A DNA stretch of 64,000 bases from Letharia columbiana (Eukaryota; Ascomycota; Lecanoromycetes; Lecanorales; Parmeliaceae): positions 431,501 through 495,500 of the forward strand of contig NW_023501045.1 of the NCBI RefSeq assembly GCF_014066305.1, given 5' to 3'. The notes beneath the pieces were generated by a model. That model was not told the DNA's origin, did not search any database, and worked only from the letters and a program-made list of their open reading frames with translations. Below, piece by piece: positions 45,295 through 57,474 of the stretch. The position numbers and the translations under genes were made by a program. The stretch's first letter is position 1. Every line of letters starts with the position of its first letter.

Positions 45295-47832
45295 TCATTG
45301 GGTGAATGGCTGCCCTAAAGGCAACCAGGTTCGCCGCTCGTCCATGCTCCTATTGATCCGCCCACCCGGGGTGAGAGGCAGCTCCATCCTCGTCCCAGGC
45401 GATAAAGTACCCGATCGGTCTTCATCCTCGCCAACCTCGTCCGCCAACCGCGAAAAGTAGTCTGCCAACCCACTTCTTGGGTCGCCATCGACAAGGGTCT
45501 CATAGTTTGGCGGTGGGGTCATTAATGGCGGCGGTGGATCGTCATCTTCGAAAGGAGGTGGGTTAAACGAAGGGTTGCGCAGTAGATGCATCGGTCTGAT
45601 CTGACCCGAATTGGGATCGTGCACATGTGCCGCTTGAGGTCTAGTCAAGCTGGCTGGTGCAGGAGCGCTGTTGACGCTTGAGGAGGAGTCATTGTTGCCT
45701 TCTTGGCGAAGACTATTGAGGGATGGTAGGAGTGACGAAGGAGAGTTTCGGCGCCTTGGGGCACCAGGACACCCACACGAAGAATGCTCTGTAAGTAATG
45801 TAGTTGATTCTGGCGAAGTGTAGGCGGGAAGAGCAATGTTCGCTTGGGTGGCACGACAAGACAGGATATGGAATGGCGAGTCGATCGAGATTTCGAAATG
45901 CCTTCGTTTTGTGGGGTCGGCAACATCGGGCTTCGATAATCTCATGACAATCTGTACACGTCAAGATCAGTGGGAGAAGTTTCTACAACATAATATGAGA
46001 CGAACCTTGATCCAGTGATGGACCTGAATACCGTGGTAGGTAGTATCAAAATTAAGTCTCGAAAGCTTGTCTCGTTCCTTCATGTTGTGACAGCTCGGTA
46101 ATTGTACGTTAAACTCCATCTCTGTTGGGCCGACATTGTGCTCGCCATCCAGGTTGCCCAGTAGGTTGTTGGTGTCCCGAGGGACATTCTCATCACCTCT
46201 TGCCGCAGCTGCTCGTCCATCATACGCCACTCCACCACCGGCAGTAATACGTACTGAGCTGCCTGGGTAGGCACTGCTGCTGGGCGCGTCTGCTCTTTTC
46301 TCAAACAGTTGGATTTTCCGCGTTGGCTCTAGTCGATGGACCCGCTTGTTGGTAGTGTAATACTGAATGTTCTCGGTCACAAAGACCTTGATACGATGAC
46401 ATTGAACCTTTGCTAGTGGTGTGAGCTTGAAAGCGATTGGCACCTGAGAGCCGAGTGGGAACGATTTCCCAGAAATGACAATGTCGTAGTGTAGCTGGTC
46501 CTCCCAGTTCCTCGAAATGGCAATAGGCTCAACCTGCTCCAGAGACCCTTCTGCTGGAGCGCGGATCAAGGTGACTTCTTTGGACCCCACAAGGTTCGCT
46601 CTGAAAGCCCCAGCTCTTTCAACAGTGGCCTCTAATTCGTACTTGACTGAACCGAGATCGACAGATATTGTCTCTGGAAGGCGAGAGTCGATAGGCAGCT
46701 CGAAATTGTAGCTGTAATCCCCGGGAGTGAACATGCGATAGCCCTTCTGGGCAACACTTGAGCCACCATTGGCTCTGTCGTCTCTACCAAAACTTCTTGA
46801 CTGGACGACTGCTAACGACAGCTTCTTCGCGTCCTTGACGCTTAAATTGATGTTCGCTGACTTCCGGTGAAGCGTCTCAAGAGAGGAATCTGTGACACCA
46901 ATTTCAGTGGTTGTTGTTGAAGGGCCCTTGAGTGGTTTGACATGATCTGCCCCGGAACCGTATTCTGCTGTCTGAAATTGTGCGTTGAAAAAAGGCCATG
47001 TATGGTTCATGATGCTTTCCCTATCCTTGAACTCGGTCTTCCGTGGTGGAATACCTAAAATCACGCAATTAGACCTATGCCGTATATGCAAGATAAGTGT
47101 GCAAGGAGCCTCACCCTCTGGCCATTCTGTTTCAGCTCGACCTCGGAAAGCCAATGATATTGTCTTGATTTTAGCACTTTTCGACACCCTTAAGTGAAAG
47201 GTTCCTCTAAGCATTGTCGTTGTCTGGTTCCCCAACTCGGACTGGTCCATCCCTTGTAGAAAGAGGACTGGTTCCGCCAATGCGATTGATAGGGAAACGC
47301 CGTTACCTGATGCTATCGGCTTCTCCATCCCCATATTGGGTATGGTAGCGACACTGCTGCCATTGCTAGAGAGTGAGTTCGCGGAGTCCCTCCGTACATC
47401 TTGAACAAGCGAAGGCCGATGAATCATTCCACTGATCGGTCCACCTACCGTGGAGCTAGGTCTCACACTTCCCCTCCTGGCCTCGTCAGCAGATGTCATG
47501 GCTGCTCCACTGAACAGGTTTGTAGAAGTAGGGTGGCGAGTAAATATGGATGACGGTGGCTTTGTCGCAGGTGACGACCAGGAATGCAAAAGCCGTTTCG
47601 CTTGATCTTTTGACTTGACCAGAGTATTCCCTGCAAAGCTTTCCCAAATGCGCTTTGTGCTAGGATCGGATACGCGAAAATCCGTGGATATTCGCGAGAA
47701 TTGAAACAATTGGTGTCGGGAGGCTTGAGACCGAAGGTAGCTCAATGGAGGTTCGTCAATCTGGGCACAATGGCTAGGAGGGCGATAATAAAGGCGGCCG
47801 CGGCGGGATTTGAGCTCTAGGTAGCCTGTCAT
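45295..47832 (-). CDS. Arrestin-related trafficking adaptor (ART/Aly/Rod1-like) with PPxY motif
   Basis: Three exons: 47115-47832, 46006-47054 and 45295-45951 (introns 60 and 54 nt), 807 residues. The arrestin N-fold starts about residue 180 (GVSLSIALAEPVLFLQGM, TMLRGTFHLRV, TISLAFRGRAETEWPEG) and the C-fold follows (YRMFTPGDYSYNFELPID, VSVDLG-like strand, GSQVPIAFKLTPLAKVQC, FDTTYHGIQVHHWIKI). The tail is Pro-rich and carries PPPNY at about residues 735-739, a PPxY site for the WW domains of the Rsp5 ubiquitin ligase, so the protein probably recruits Rsp5 to plasma-membrane transporters for endocytosis. The first 170 residues are Ser/Arg-rich; an internal Met before TSADEARRGS could be the real start. 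Intron 1 is stop-free and in frame. Confidence 0.9.
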
Positions 47833-49394
47833 GACGAATCTCGCAAGTCAGTGAAGGTGAAGGCATACACTTGTAGAATGAATCAAGATAATGGAATGTG
47901 CAAAACAGGGAGAATGCCAATTCCCAAAAGAGATGGATGTGGGGGCAAGAACAAATTTGTTGTACGTACGGAATGTCTCGGACCTACAGGCAAGGGGCAT
48001 ACACAGCAAGTGCGAGTCGCTACAGGTCCAGGTATGCACGGGCTCCTGCTCTTTCCAGGGGCGGGTATCTGCTTTAAAGGCGTTTCAAGGCTGCGAACAC
48101 TCTGGACGAAGGCGGATTGACGCGGAAGGAAGCAATTGTCATGGGAGGATCCAAGACTCCGGTTTTGTTATTGAATTGCAGAAAAAGTGCAGGAATGGCT
48201 AGGGACTGTCCCTTGAAGCTATGGGGGAAAAGCAGGTTCTCGGCATCGGCAGGGTGAAGAGAAATGCAAGGATTTTAGATGATGCGTGTCATTGATGACA
48301 TTCGAGAAATTTAAATTGCACAGCTGTCTCTTAGAATCATATTACACTCGATTGAAAGAAGTTTGGAGGAAGGAGTCTTTAAGAAGGAGAGATCGGATGC
48401 TACGTCCATGCAGTTGTTATGGGAAAATAGAAATGCATGACTTTGCTGCGGTGAGGTCACTCACATGCTCAGATCAGACCGTCACAGCCGACGAAGCCTT
48501 TCGGGAGCCACGGGCAGAAAGTCAACTCTAATCCAGATGTTGATGATTGATGATTGATGATTGATGATTGATGATTGATGATTGATGGAGCACTAGAGAG
48601 GATGGAGTCTCTACTTTTGTAAAGCTTTACTTTACATGGCCTGGCAGAACACTCTTCTCTACTACAAATACAAACCATTATACAGTCTATCCGTACCTTA
48701 CCAACCACGTATTACCCGCAATTCTTTCTTCAACTGATTTGTATCAGCAGAACAAGCTTTCAGGCTTTCAAAATACGAGTGCACAAAATCAACAAGTCTG
48801 ACAAGAGGAGTAAAGGAGGATCAGCAGAACGCAGTATATAGTACAAGTATCATCTGGTGATTGTGGGCCACGCGTAAGGTAGGTAGTTTTAGAATACTTT
48901 AACGCCAGAGGGTCGCCGAGCTTTCAACCAAGCTTTAATTAAAAGGGGCTCTTTCTATGCATCTAAAGTACCGTAGGTACCCCCTAAGGGTGTTTTGTGG
49001 GCATGATCGAGATGATCTCATCAACGCCCTCCGTCAGGCCGTCGACTCACGGAGAACCAACCGGTCCCACAGCAGTGCCGAAGAATGCCCATTGTCTGAT
49101 ATCCTGCACGTTGGACTTATTCCCAACTTGCCAGTTCATCATCGGCCTGGTCGGTATTTGGTCCGAATAACAGTATAAACTCATTGTACCGTAGAAGAAC
49201 AAGCTACACCTACCGTACTCGTGGTAAGATTGCCATGCGCAATATCTGGCACGTGACTTGGTTTCGCGCGTAAACTTCGGTCGAGCTTCAACGCGCTTCT
49301 CCGCTTCACCATGATGAGAATCTAGCAGCATATCTTGCGACTTCAACGACAATGCAGGGAACGCAATGATTTGACTCCATGTGGGCTCGCAAAT
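47833..49394. promoter_or_regulatory. Divergent intergenic region, arrestin/Dpb11
   Basis: No supported gene over 1.56 kb. A 103-codon plus frame at 47891-48202 contains eight cysteines but has no signal peptide and overlaps the arrestin promoter. It also contains the heptanucleotide repeat at about 48538-48586. Confidence 0.35.
48538..48586. repeat. Heptanucleotide microsatellite (TTGATGA)n
   Basis: About six to seven tandem copies of the 7-mer TTGATGA (read as GATGATT in another phase). Confidence 0.85.
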
Positions 49395-52128
49395 ATGGCA
49401 GACACTCAATTGCCCCTGCTTGGGGTCATTATATGCTGCACATCCATTGAACCAGAAAGGCGCGTAAGTGAATCTGACCTCTCAGCAGCTGCATCACCAG
49501 CCATAAGAGGGAGGGTCGCTGCTTTTCTTGCTAATAACTTCAATCTCTCAAATAGTCACAGTTGGCGGTAATCGCGTCCCAGATGGGCGCCATTCACAAA
49601 TTCGACCTCACATCCGACGTGACCCACCTAATCGTTGGCGACACGGACACGCCAAAGTACAAGTTCGTTGCAAAGGAACGGCCTGACGTTAGATGCCTTT
49701 TACCGAGCTGGGTCGACGCTGTACGAGCATCATGGATGGAGGGCGGGGAAACCGATACTGTCGCTCTTGAGCTTGCACACAGACTGCCTACTTTGATGGG
49801 GCTTAGGATTTGCGTTACTGGATTCGATGATTGTACGTATGAAGACTGCGCATTAGGTGAAATTACAAAAGCTGAGTCTCACCATAGTGGTATACCGCAA
49901 GGGGCTAGAAGATCTCATCAACGACAACGGCGGCGATTACCGAGGAGACCTTACAAAGGACGTCACACATCTCATCGCGAAGGTGGCATCAGGCGCAAAG
50001 TACGGTTACGCAGGTCAGTGGGGTATCAAAACGGTTTCCGTCGAATGGTTGGAGCAGAGTCTTGAGAGGGGCATGATCCTGGAAGAAGGTCTATACGATC
50101 TACTGCTTCCAGCTTCAGAGCGTGGCAGAAATGCTTGGATACGGAAATCCTTTTCGACAAATTCGTTGGGGAAGCGAGCGCGAGACGAGGAGATCATCCC
50201 GCCAAACGCAAGGAAACTGAGAAGGACGGCGAGCGCGAGGCTGAGCAGTCACAATGATGGATTGTGGAGCGAGATCAATGGTGGAGAGCTTAAGGTTGAA
50301 GAGATTAAGGCGAACGCGTGGGGTGAACCTCAGGGAGAGACGCTTGATCACCGCAAGTCTCCAGACGCTGCGCAAGCAAAGGTGTCCGCTTGCGGCCAGA
50401 TAGCTGCTGGCTACCATGCTTTGGAAAGAAGCCAATCCGTGGCCAACCTGTCGTCCACTCTATGCAAAGCTCCACAGCAGGAAGGCCTGTTCCGTGCGAA
50501 GACATTCTTGCTTCGTGGTTTTGACGGAAAGAAGGTATGCAACATCCCATTCCTTATACAGTCTGGGGATGATAATTAGCTAGACTGCCATACTCGAGGA
50601 GCACTTGCGTTCACATGGGGCCGAGATCATCGACGACGCTTCCCAATTACCTCCCGCACCCAAAGATGGTGCCCCTAGAAACGGCTATATTCTGATTCCC
50701 CATACAAGCTCTGACCCCGACTCACCCTCAATATCTGAGAACGAACATCAGCCAGTGCTGGTGACAGATATGTGGGTTGAGAGGTGCCTGTACCGAAAGC
50801 AATTTGAAGAGCCTCAAGCAAGTGTGACGAACACACCCTTCCGGCACTTTCCCATTGCAGGCTTCGAAGATTTCACAATTTGCTCCACTAGTTTCCAGGG
50901 CATAGATCTGCCGCACATGGTTAAAGCCGTCAAGTTGATGGGCGCCACTTACGATGAATTCCTTACTCCCAAAGCGTCCGTCCTATTGTGCAATGCGGTG
51001 ACCCCTGGACACGAAAAATTGCTCTACGCCCAACTCTGGGGTATTCCCGCAGTGAAAGCAGAGTGGCTGTGGGTTTGTATCCGAAGAGGCGAGTCTATCC
51101 CATTTGGACCGTATCTCATCCAGCCACTTCGAGATCCGAATCAAATACTGAAAAACGCGGAGGCTCCAATTCCCCAGGACAAATCCGCCATATCTCGCAA
51201 GAGTGAGAAGAGCTCAGAAAGAACAGATACGATATCGAAAACACCCACCAAGCTATCATTGCCATCTGCCGGAGAGAACAAACATCTAATGAAAGACACA
51301 CCCAGCTCCAGTGAACAGATTCATGTCGTTCAACCGAAACCCGGTTCAACCACGAGACCATCGGGCATCAATCACATCAGACTACCAGACACGAAGACGA
51401 CTAACGACACTACCATGACAGCCCATATCAACCTCGACGATGATTCTTCGCATACTTTACGCCCCGCATCGGGTCCGCTCCACGAAATCTCCCCCAACAC
51501 CTCTCAAACCAAACGGTCCATCTCACCGGAGAAACTACCTCAACCGTCCGCATCCGCAGAGCAAATGCCGTCACCCCAGAAACCGGATCCTACCTCGTCG
51601 TCCTCCCTCGGACCTGCCATCTCATCCCTCCTGGCTCACCACCAGCGCGCCTCCACGAACCCCGGACCATCAGCGTCTTCCTCGTCAGAACAGCCACGCC
51701 CATACCGCCGCCGGCGGCAGCTCCTCGGCCGGGCACCATCCAATCTCTCATCCCACAGCATCAACCTCTCCCGCGCCAGCAGCGTTGATACGATGAACAC
51801 CGACGGTCTCGGCACCCCACTCGAGTCATCAAACACGACCAAATTCGACAAAAATAGGAACACTCACAGTGGTGATAGAGCAGATATCAAACCCATCTGG
51901 AGCGCGCACCAAGAAGATCCGGACCGCGAAGAGGCGCCCTTGCAAATGACGCAATTGGGCTATGAAGACGAGACGGTGAAAGCGTGGAGGGAGAGAGTGG
52001 ATGTGAAGATGGGCGTGGGTCATGGGAAAGCCAAAGGCAGGGGAACGCCGGGGAAAGGGAAACCTAGAGATGTCGCCGCTGGGGGATTAGGCATCAGTAC
52101 GAGGACGAGGTTGGCTAGCGGGCGATGA
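49395..52128 (+). CDS. DPB11: Four-BRCT replication/checkpoint protein Dpb11 (Rad4/TopBP1 family)
   Basis: Four exons: 49395-49463, 49556-49832, 49888-50534, 50584-52128, giving 845 residues. BRCT1 (about 5-95) contains GVIICCTSI and VTHLIVGD with WVDAVRASW; BRCT2 (about 100-190) has GLRICVTGFDD, GDYRGDLTKDVTHLIA and TVSVEWLEQSL; BRCT3 (about 320-415) has FLLRGFDGKK, HLRSHGAEI and VTDMWVERCL; BRCT4 (about 420-505) has FTICSTSFQG and AVKAEWLWVCI. The last 330 residues are Ser/Pro-rich with basic patches (YRRRRQLLGRA) and end in a Gly/Lys-rich tail. Dpb11/Rad4 bridges phosphorylated Sld3/Sld2 during origin firing and activates the Mec1/ATR checkpoint in the nucleus. The paired BRCT arrangement and length match. 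An in-frame Met 20 codons upstream (49335) is an alternative start. Confidence 0.92.
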
Positions 52129-52885
52129 GATCACAGGGTTTGGATAGACGATGAGAGCGTGCACGGGGGTAGGTTTGGACAGCGTACGGAGCTCTCCGTC
52201 AGAGAGCCTGGTTTGGATGTAAGGCTTTTTTCATGTAGAGGACAGCTTTGGATGTGCTGTCACATTAAAAGATGCAATGGCACCAACAACAATACTGTTT
52301 CCATCGTTCGAGAATGAAATCCGACTCTGAACCTTGCGGAACCCTGTCCATCGTGACCATCGCATCGCAGTAGAGCTGCCAACTTCCTCCGTGCATTCCC
52401 TGCTGTTTTCTTCCGACAGCTTGAGGCCCATTGATCAAACACCCCCTTCAATCGCCGTTGTCGATAGCAGAGAAGCGATCCCGGGCTTTGCAAGCTCCAA
52501 CATCACCGCAGCAAGGCCCGTTGGATCAGGGCTTGTGACATTCCAGATGGATGCAAAACGTGGGCTTCAAAACGGCCAACGGTCCACACTGGTTTCTTAG
52601 TGCTAGAGCTCGTCGGTCGGATCGGTAGCTCTGGATAAACTTTCCGGATGTCACCAAAAGCTTCCGTACAGACTTGTGGAATCGTGCATCTGGACGCGAC
52701 TTCAATGGTCCAGAACCGCCGACGGGAGGAAAGGGCGAATGATCCTAAAAGCTCGCTCCGCTGGAAGGGTTGGTTTTTGCTGAAGAGATTGCAGTATATC
52801 CAATTGTGTTTATGAGAGGCTGTATCGTCATGCTCGGAGAAAGAGTATCACCAAAGGCCGTCTTGACAGCGTCCCCTCGTTGACT
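52129..52885. other. Convergent intergenic region, no gene seen
   Basis: Between DPB11 (plus) and the PLAC8 gene (minus). Only short frames without recognisable content. Confidence 0.4.
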
Positions 52886-53959
52886 TCATCGAGGCGGCGG
52901 TGCATAAGTCATCCCCTCGGGAGCTACGTATGCCCCTGCAGCCGGGCCGGCGTGCCTCCGTATCAGCTCCTCTCGTTCACGGACTTCTCTCTCGTCTTGC
53001 ATGATGACGCAGCAGCAACAACAGCAAGCTTTCAGACAGTCTGTGCCGAAGCTGCCTTCGAGGTGGTATAGCTTCCTTATGCGGGTCCGTTGAATCGCTG
53101 CGAGTAATGATTGAAACCCACATCCGAAAGACATGAGCGCGCAAGAGCCATTGCAACTCTCATAACCTAGCATATCCGTAGGATCTTGTTTCTGCGCGCG
53201 TCGAGATAGGCGGTACATGGTCTTTCCGTAGACCATGCAGGGACATATGATGCCCATGCAGCACACGGTATCAGGTTCGCACAGGCCGGTTCTCCAATGC
53301 GGGTCTATTGCAGCATTCGGATGCGAGACTTGGCCCGGACGGTGGGTTTCCGATCCACCGTTCGGCCCAAAAAGGGAGTCTGGATTGTAGATTTCCCGCT
53401 TCGTTTCTGGCGCAGCGGGTGAACTTTGGGTCGGAGGGCTGTTGCTGGTCGGAGGCGCTGCAAAATGCGGTGGTGCTTCATGTGTCTTGATTGGTATAGG
53501 TCCCGGCGACTGCGGCTCTCCAACAACTCGGGGCTGTGGGGCCTGTTGCGCTGGCGCCTCTTCTCTGCGGGGAGCGATGCCCGGAGGTTGTTGCGCCTGT
53601 TGCTGCGCTGGCTGTTCCTCTTTATATGGTGCAAAGAAAGCCGGATGCATCTCCTGCGGACTCTGCGCCTGCGCCTTCTGATCTGGTATAGGCGAAGTCA
53701 TAGCTCCCTGTGGTCCCTGCTGGTAGGCTGGCAGACCTCTGGTCGGTGACACTGGGCTGATCGGTGACTCATCAATCACAGAGTTCGTAGGACTGGAGAA
53801 TTGGTGGTATGGTTGGAAGGTGGGCCTCTGCATCTCGACAGGTGTATCCATGAATGAGTAGCGATTAGAGTCACTGTTGCTTGTCTGAAGCGGCGGGGTT
53901 GCTCTTGCTTGGTTTCCTCGCGCTGCTGGCGCCATGGATCTTTGGTTGCCTGAGGCCAT
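52886..53959 (-). CDS. PLAC8-domain Cys-rich protein
   Basis: Single exon, 357 residues. Residues 1-215 are a disordered Pro/Gln/Ser-rich region (for example QQAQQPPGIAPRR). The PLAC8 domain (about 225-330) reads WRTGLCEPDTVCCMGIICPC at its start, with the family pattern CxxxxxCCxxxxCPC, continues LGYESCNGSCALMSFGCG, and ends with DCLKACCCCCCVIMQDEREV, including six consecutive Cys. PLAC8/DUF614 proteins are small membrane-associated proteins linked to cell size and metal or calcium handling; the role here is unknown. The C-terminus ends PPPR. Start chosen at MASGNQ, the first Met of the frame. Confidence 0.9.
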   Translation of the reverse strand: MASGNQRSMAPAARGNQARATPPLQTSNSDSNRYSFMDTPVEMQRPTFQPYHQFSSPTNSVIDESPISPVSPTRGLPAYQQGPQGAMTSPIPDQKAQAQSPQEMHPAFFAPYKEEQPAQQQAQQPPGIAPRREEAPAQQAPQPRVVGEPQSPGPIPIKTHEAPPHFAAPPTSNSPPTQSSPAAPETKREIYNPDSLFGPNGGSETHRPGQVSHPNAAIDPHWRTGLCEPDTVCCMGIICPCMVYGKTMYRLSRRAQKQDPTDMLGYESCNGSCALMSFGCGFQSLLAAIQRTRIRKLYHLEGSFGTDCLKACCCCCCVIMQDEREVREREELIRRHAGPAAGAYVAPEGMTYAPPPR

Positions 53960-55233
53960 TGCGATAGCTTTGTTCTATGAGTAATGTGTATATGCTGGCT
54001 TATGCGATCCCAGTCCTCTCGGTCTTGACGCCAGCGCAAGAAGTCCAAAATTGGTGCTCTCAGCCCAGAAGAGGGGGTTTGGGTGCCGCAGGTATGTTGT
54101 TGCGGTAGACCAGTTGTAGCAATTGGGTCTGACTCATGCGTGCAGCTTGCTCTTGGAGTGCGTCGAGGTCATTATATTTGTACTATCGCGTCTGTGTCAA
54201 GTATGTCATGTATGGCAGGTATGTTCGGTCGCAAAGAGAGGGGTGATGACAATCTTACGTGGAGAGTGCCGCCATTCGGAGACATTATTGTGTCGCATAC
54301 GCGCTGGCGCCCAGCTCTGGGGCCAACGGGACTTTGGCAAAACCGTTTGGGACGGCGCCGCCGAAGTGATGGGTGCGGAGATTTCTAATTGGTTGGTGCA
54401 GAGTTTCAAGCACAATGACGAACATGGCACCAATGGGGATACAGTAAGCGCCCAGATTACGAGTACGCAGCTCGGAGGCTCGGTTACAAACTTACAGTCG
54501 CCTCGCCTGGAAATTGGTATGGAATCATATACCGTAAAACACATCGAAGGAGTCAAGGACCTGTGCCATCATCTTTATTAACGACAGTCTACGTAGATTA
54601 ATCTAGAGAGCATTCACAACCACCACAAGCGCTCATGGATTTCTGTCTTGCTGTTACTGTGCACTGCCTCAAGCGCCCAGTCAACGAGGACTGTAGAACG
54701 CAGAACAAGCTTCTAAAGGATTCCTTCCACATGCGTCGCCCTCAGCTACGACGAATGCTCCAAGATCTCTCGATCTGTTGTCCCAACCGTTCTCTTGACC
54801 TCCCATCTATCCCGTTCTTTCTACTTCATTCGCTTCTTCGGTTGAGGTCTCGAGGATATCCAAAGTTGGCTAGATGACTCTGCTACGGTCCTGGGCAGAA
54901 TAGCTTTCTCGTGGAGTGAGGAACAACATCGAACAAGGGGTCCATTGCTGTCTTGGACGAGGGCAGCATGACAGTTAAACCGAATGGTGCCCAGGGTGTC
55001 TCTGAGTGGAAACGAAGTCGATTAGTATTATGCTGACATATGTCCAGCCACCTTCAGAATGGTCATTTCGCATTATTTCGTCCTGTATTGGCCGTAGTGC
55101 TAATGCTGTGCAAAATGCCTCGATCTATGGGTATCCTTGTGACGCCTTAGACAAATGACCGCGGTTGACTCCGTGTGATGCGGAAATGAAGAACGACACG
55201 GTCAGAGCCCAGCTCTCGCGTCTTTACTGGGCG
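53960..55233. other. Intergenic, no supported gene
   Basis: A plus frame at 54123-54581 (152 codons) and a short frame at 54635-54877 lack domains and lie in the promoter and 3' zones of the flanking minus-strand genes. Nothing else was recognised. Confidence 0.35.
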
Positions 55234-56586
55234 TCATGAAGGGTATAAGTTCCCTTTAGGTATCGCCACGAATGCGACTGTAAGTGGAATAGTAATCAGA
55301 AGCGCCCATGCCTCCGCCTGACGTATCATACGATTTTGAATGCTTTTCAGTCCATTCTCCTGCACGGGGATCCTTCTCTCAAACAATTTCCTCCACCAGG
55401 CCTTCCGCGAATAATGGTCCACCCAAGGTTCATCACCATAGTCATTCGCCGGCCCAAACACCTCCATCTTGACCGGCCATTTCGACTTGGTGCTTTCGTA
55501 GTTTATGAAATTGATATCCAAGCCTTTGAGCATTGCTTCGTCGTCATCATTTGTGTAGTCTTTCGTTTCCCATGCGTGGTATTGCCGAGTGTGCATTCTG
55601 TGCAGAAGGACACAAAGACCTTGAGAGGCTGCTATGATATTGGTGGTACCAAACCACCATTCGAAAGCAGCAAAGATACGCCACCAGCGCGAGTACTTCG
55701 AAAGGGTGAGGGCTATGGCAATGGCAAATCCTATCAGAATGTTCATGATGGCGAAGGCACGGAGAGCGACGGTCCATTGTTTGTTACCATTGCAGATGGA
55801 CCATCGGACGAAGTTCGGATGAGACTGATTCCGTAATGTTGAATCGAGCATTCTCTTGACTAATGTAAGAGCCGAGGGGTGGGTGGTGTGCTCAAGAGCC
55901 TGGAGAACGATAGCACGGTTGTTGTGAGAGAGGTTCAGCTCTCGTGGGCTGCCTGGAGCGATGTAATGGTTGACGATCCTATTGATTTCGGAGCGAAACG
56001 GCTGGTTCTGAGGCGATACCTGCCACTGCTGTGGAGCGAACTTCTCATGGCTGTGCTTGACCGGCGGGTTTATTGGCGACATGCCAAACTTCACCGAATT
56101 CAGTGTCTGGCTATGATCATCTGCATAATCCTCTGATTGATCCCCCTCCCACGTGGAGCCATTCGAAATGTCCTCGCTGTGCATATCGATCTCCTTTGCG
56201 ACGAGAGGAGTCGAGCCCTTCACCGGCATTTGGGTGTTTGGTCTGCACGCGGATTGCGAGGGACCATTTTTCCACGGCGGTGAGAGCTCTTTTTCTGACT
56301 TGGGGGCATTGCGAAATCGCTGGAAATAGTCCACCATCCAAAGATAGAATTGGAGATTTTCGGCATCACGTGTCACGTAGGTGAGGTAGTCGAGGAAATC
56401 TTGCAAGCTGCATGGAGGCAAGCACTTGTTACATATGACGTTCTCGAAGGACAGCTCCGGGGGGATGGCAGCAGCGCTACAATCCTGGGGGGTCCCTCCC
56501 TTGCGTGAGCACTCTGCGAGTGGTCCATTGTGTCGCAAGACGTATTCAGGGCGTTTATAGAAGAGAATTGACATGGTGGAGGGCAA
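55234..56586 (-). CDS. RGS-domain membrane protein
   Basis: Single exon, 450 residues. An RGS-type domain begins at about residue 55 (CSLQDFLDYLTYVTRDAENLQ, FYLWMVDYFQRF) and resumes after a low-complexity acidic insert (about 95-185) with FRSEINRIVNHYI and HPSALTLVKRMLDSTL to about 262. Three hydrophobic segments follow: VALRAFAIMNILIGFAIAIAL (about 272-295), FAAFEWWFGTTNIIAASQGL (about 305-330) and ALLITIPLTVAFVAI near the C-terminus. Membrane-spanning RGS proteins of this layout occur throughout Pezizomycotina and are thought to accelerate GTP hydrolysis on G-alpha subunits; that function is inferred from the fold. An alternative start is Met5 (MSILF). Confidence 0.85.
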   Translation of the reverse strand: MPSTMSILFYKRPEYVLRHNGPLAECSRKGGTPQDCSAAAIPPELSFENVICNKCLPPCSLQDFLDYLTYVTRDAENLQFYLWMVDYFQRFRNAPKSEKELSPPWKNGPSQSACRPNTQMPVKGSTPLVAKEIDMHSEDISNGSTWEGDQSEDYADDHSQTLNSVKFGMSPINPPVKHSHEKFAPQQWQVSPQNQPFRSEINRIVNHYIAPGSPRELNLSHNNRAIVLQALEHTTHPSALTLVKRMLDSTLRNQSHPNFVRWSICNGNKQWTVALRAFAIMNILIGFAIAIALTLSKYSRWWRIFAAFEWWFGTTNIIAASQGLCVLLHRMHTRQYHAWETKDYTNDDDEAMLKGLDINFINYESTKSKWPVKMEVFGPANDYGDEPWVDHYSRKAWWRKLFERRIPVQENGLKSIQNRMIRQAEAWALLITIPLTVAFVAIPKGNLYPS

Positions 56587-57205
56587 TCAAACATCATCAA
56601 GACCGCATGTTGTGACGATTGAAGCTTCACGCGTGGACAATTTACAGATCGCTATCTGAATACCTGAAGCTTCAAAGTAAGAAGAGCAGAGACGGTGCGA
56701 TGATCAATAAGGCAGGAAGTTGACGTCAAGCTTCCAGGATGATGAATGTTGGGTACAGGCAGAGCCGAAGGACGTGCGGAGAGTTGAGAAACAGTTGTGT
56801 TATTAGATGAGAGAAAGAGAGAGGGTGGAGAGGAAAGGATTGCAGGATCTGAGGTAAGGATCATAGCCATCGGATCTCTTGTGGTTCCGAGCCAATTAGC
56901 AGTAGTTGGAACTAGGAGGTTGGATACTGTTGGCTTTGGTGCCAGTTGCCAATTGCCACCGTGATCTGCGGAGATTGGAAGCAACTGCAGACGGAGAAAG
57001 AATATTTAAACTTTAAAGCTTAGCTTTTCCATGCCCTGCAGCTACCCACATGGCCAGAGGTTGGATCATGGATGCAATGCAGATGTGCGCTAGAAGGCAT
57101 GATTGACGCTCCTGCTATTTGATTGGCTTTTCGGCCCCGCAAGGCCGAGGATAGCGCCGTGGCTTGGCTGCGGCGGGAAAAGCCTCGGTCTTGCGTAATG
57201 ACTAA
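56587..57205. other. RGS gene promoter region up to the repeat cluster
   Basis: No gene seen. The region has ordinary base composition, in contrast to the AT-rich DNA that starts about 57.6 kb. Confidence 0.4.
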
Positions 57206-57474
57206 AGTACTCGTATAATCCAGAAGTGAGTTCTTTGATAGAGTAAGGACACCAATAGATTAACCGATATTCGGCTAAGTGCACCGGTGGAAGTATTTAT
57301 TCGTGTCCTCGCTCTATCAAAGAACTCACTTCTGAATAAAAAAAACGTGGGAAAAAAAAAAAATTACTTGATAGAGCGAGGACACCAATAGATCAAGCAA
57401 CATGCCGCTGAGTGGAAATATCTATTGGTGTCCTCGCTCTATCAAGTAACTCACTTCTGGAATCCACGAGTACT
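57206..57474. mobile_element. Inverted-repeat (MITE/foldback-like) element
   Basis: The ends are AGTACTCGT at 57206 and its reverse complement ACGAGTACT at 57466-57474. The terminal inverted repeat runs for about 55 bp: the left arm continues with TCCAGAAGTGAGTT, TTGATAGAG and AGGACACCAATAGAT, and the right arm mirrors this with a few mismatches. Inside are two more arms of the same sequence in opposite orientation (about 57297-57334 and 57363-57395), so the element looks like two adjacent hairpins of about 130 and 110 bp. There is no coding capacity. It is a non-autonomous transposon or a composite of two; the superfamily is undetermined. Confidence 0.75.

Noticed and set aside
47891..48202. 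103-codon plus frame with eight cysteines
   Set aside because: No signal peptide, no regular Cys spacing, and it sits in the arrestin promoter.
54123..54581. 152-codon plus frame
   Set aside because: No homology or structural features; lies in the spacer between two minus-strand genes.
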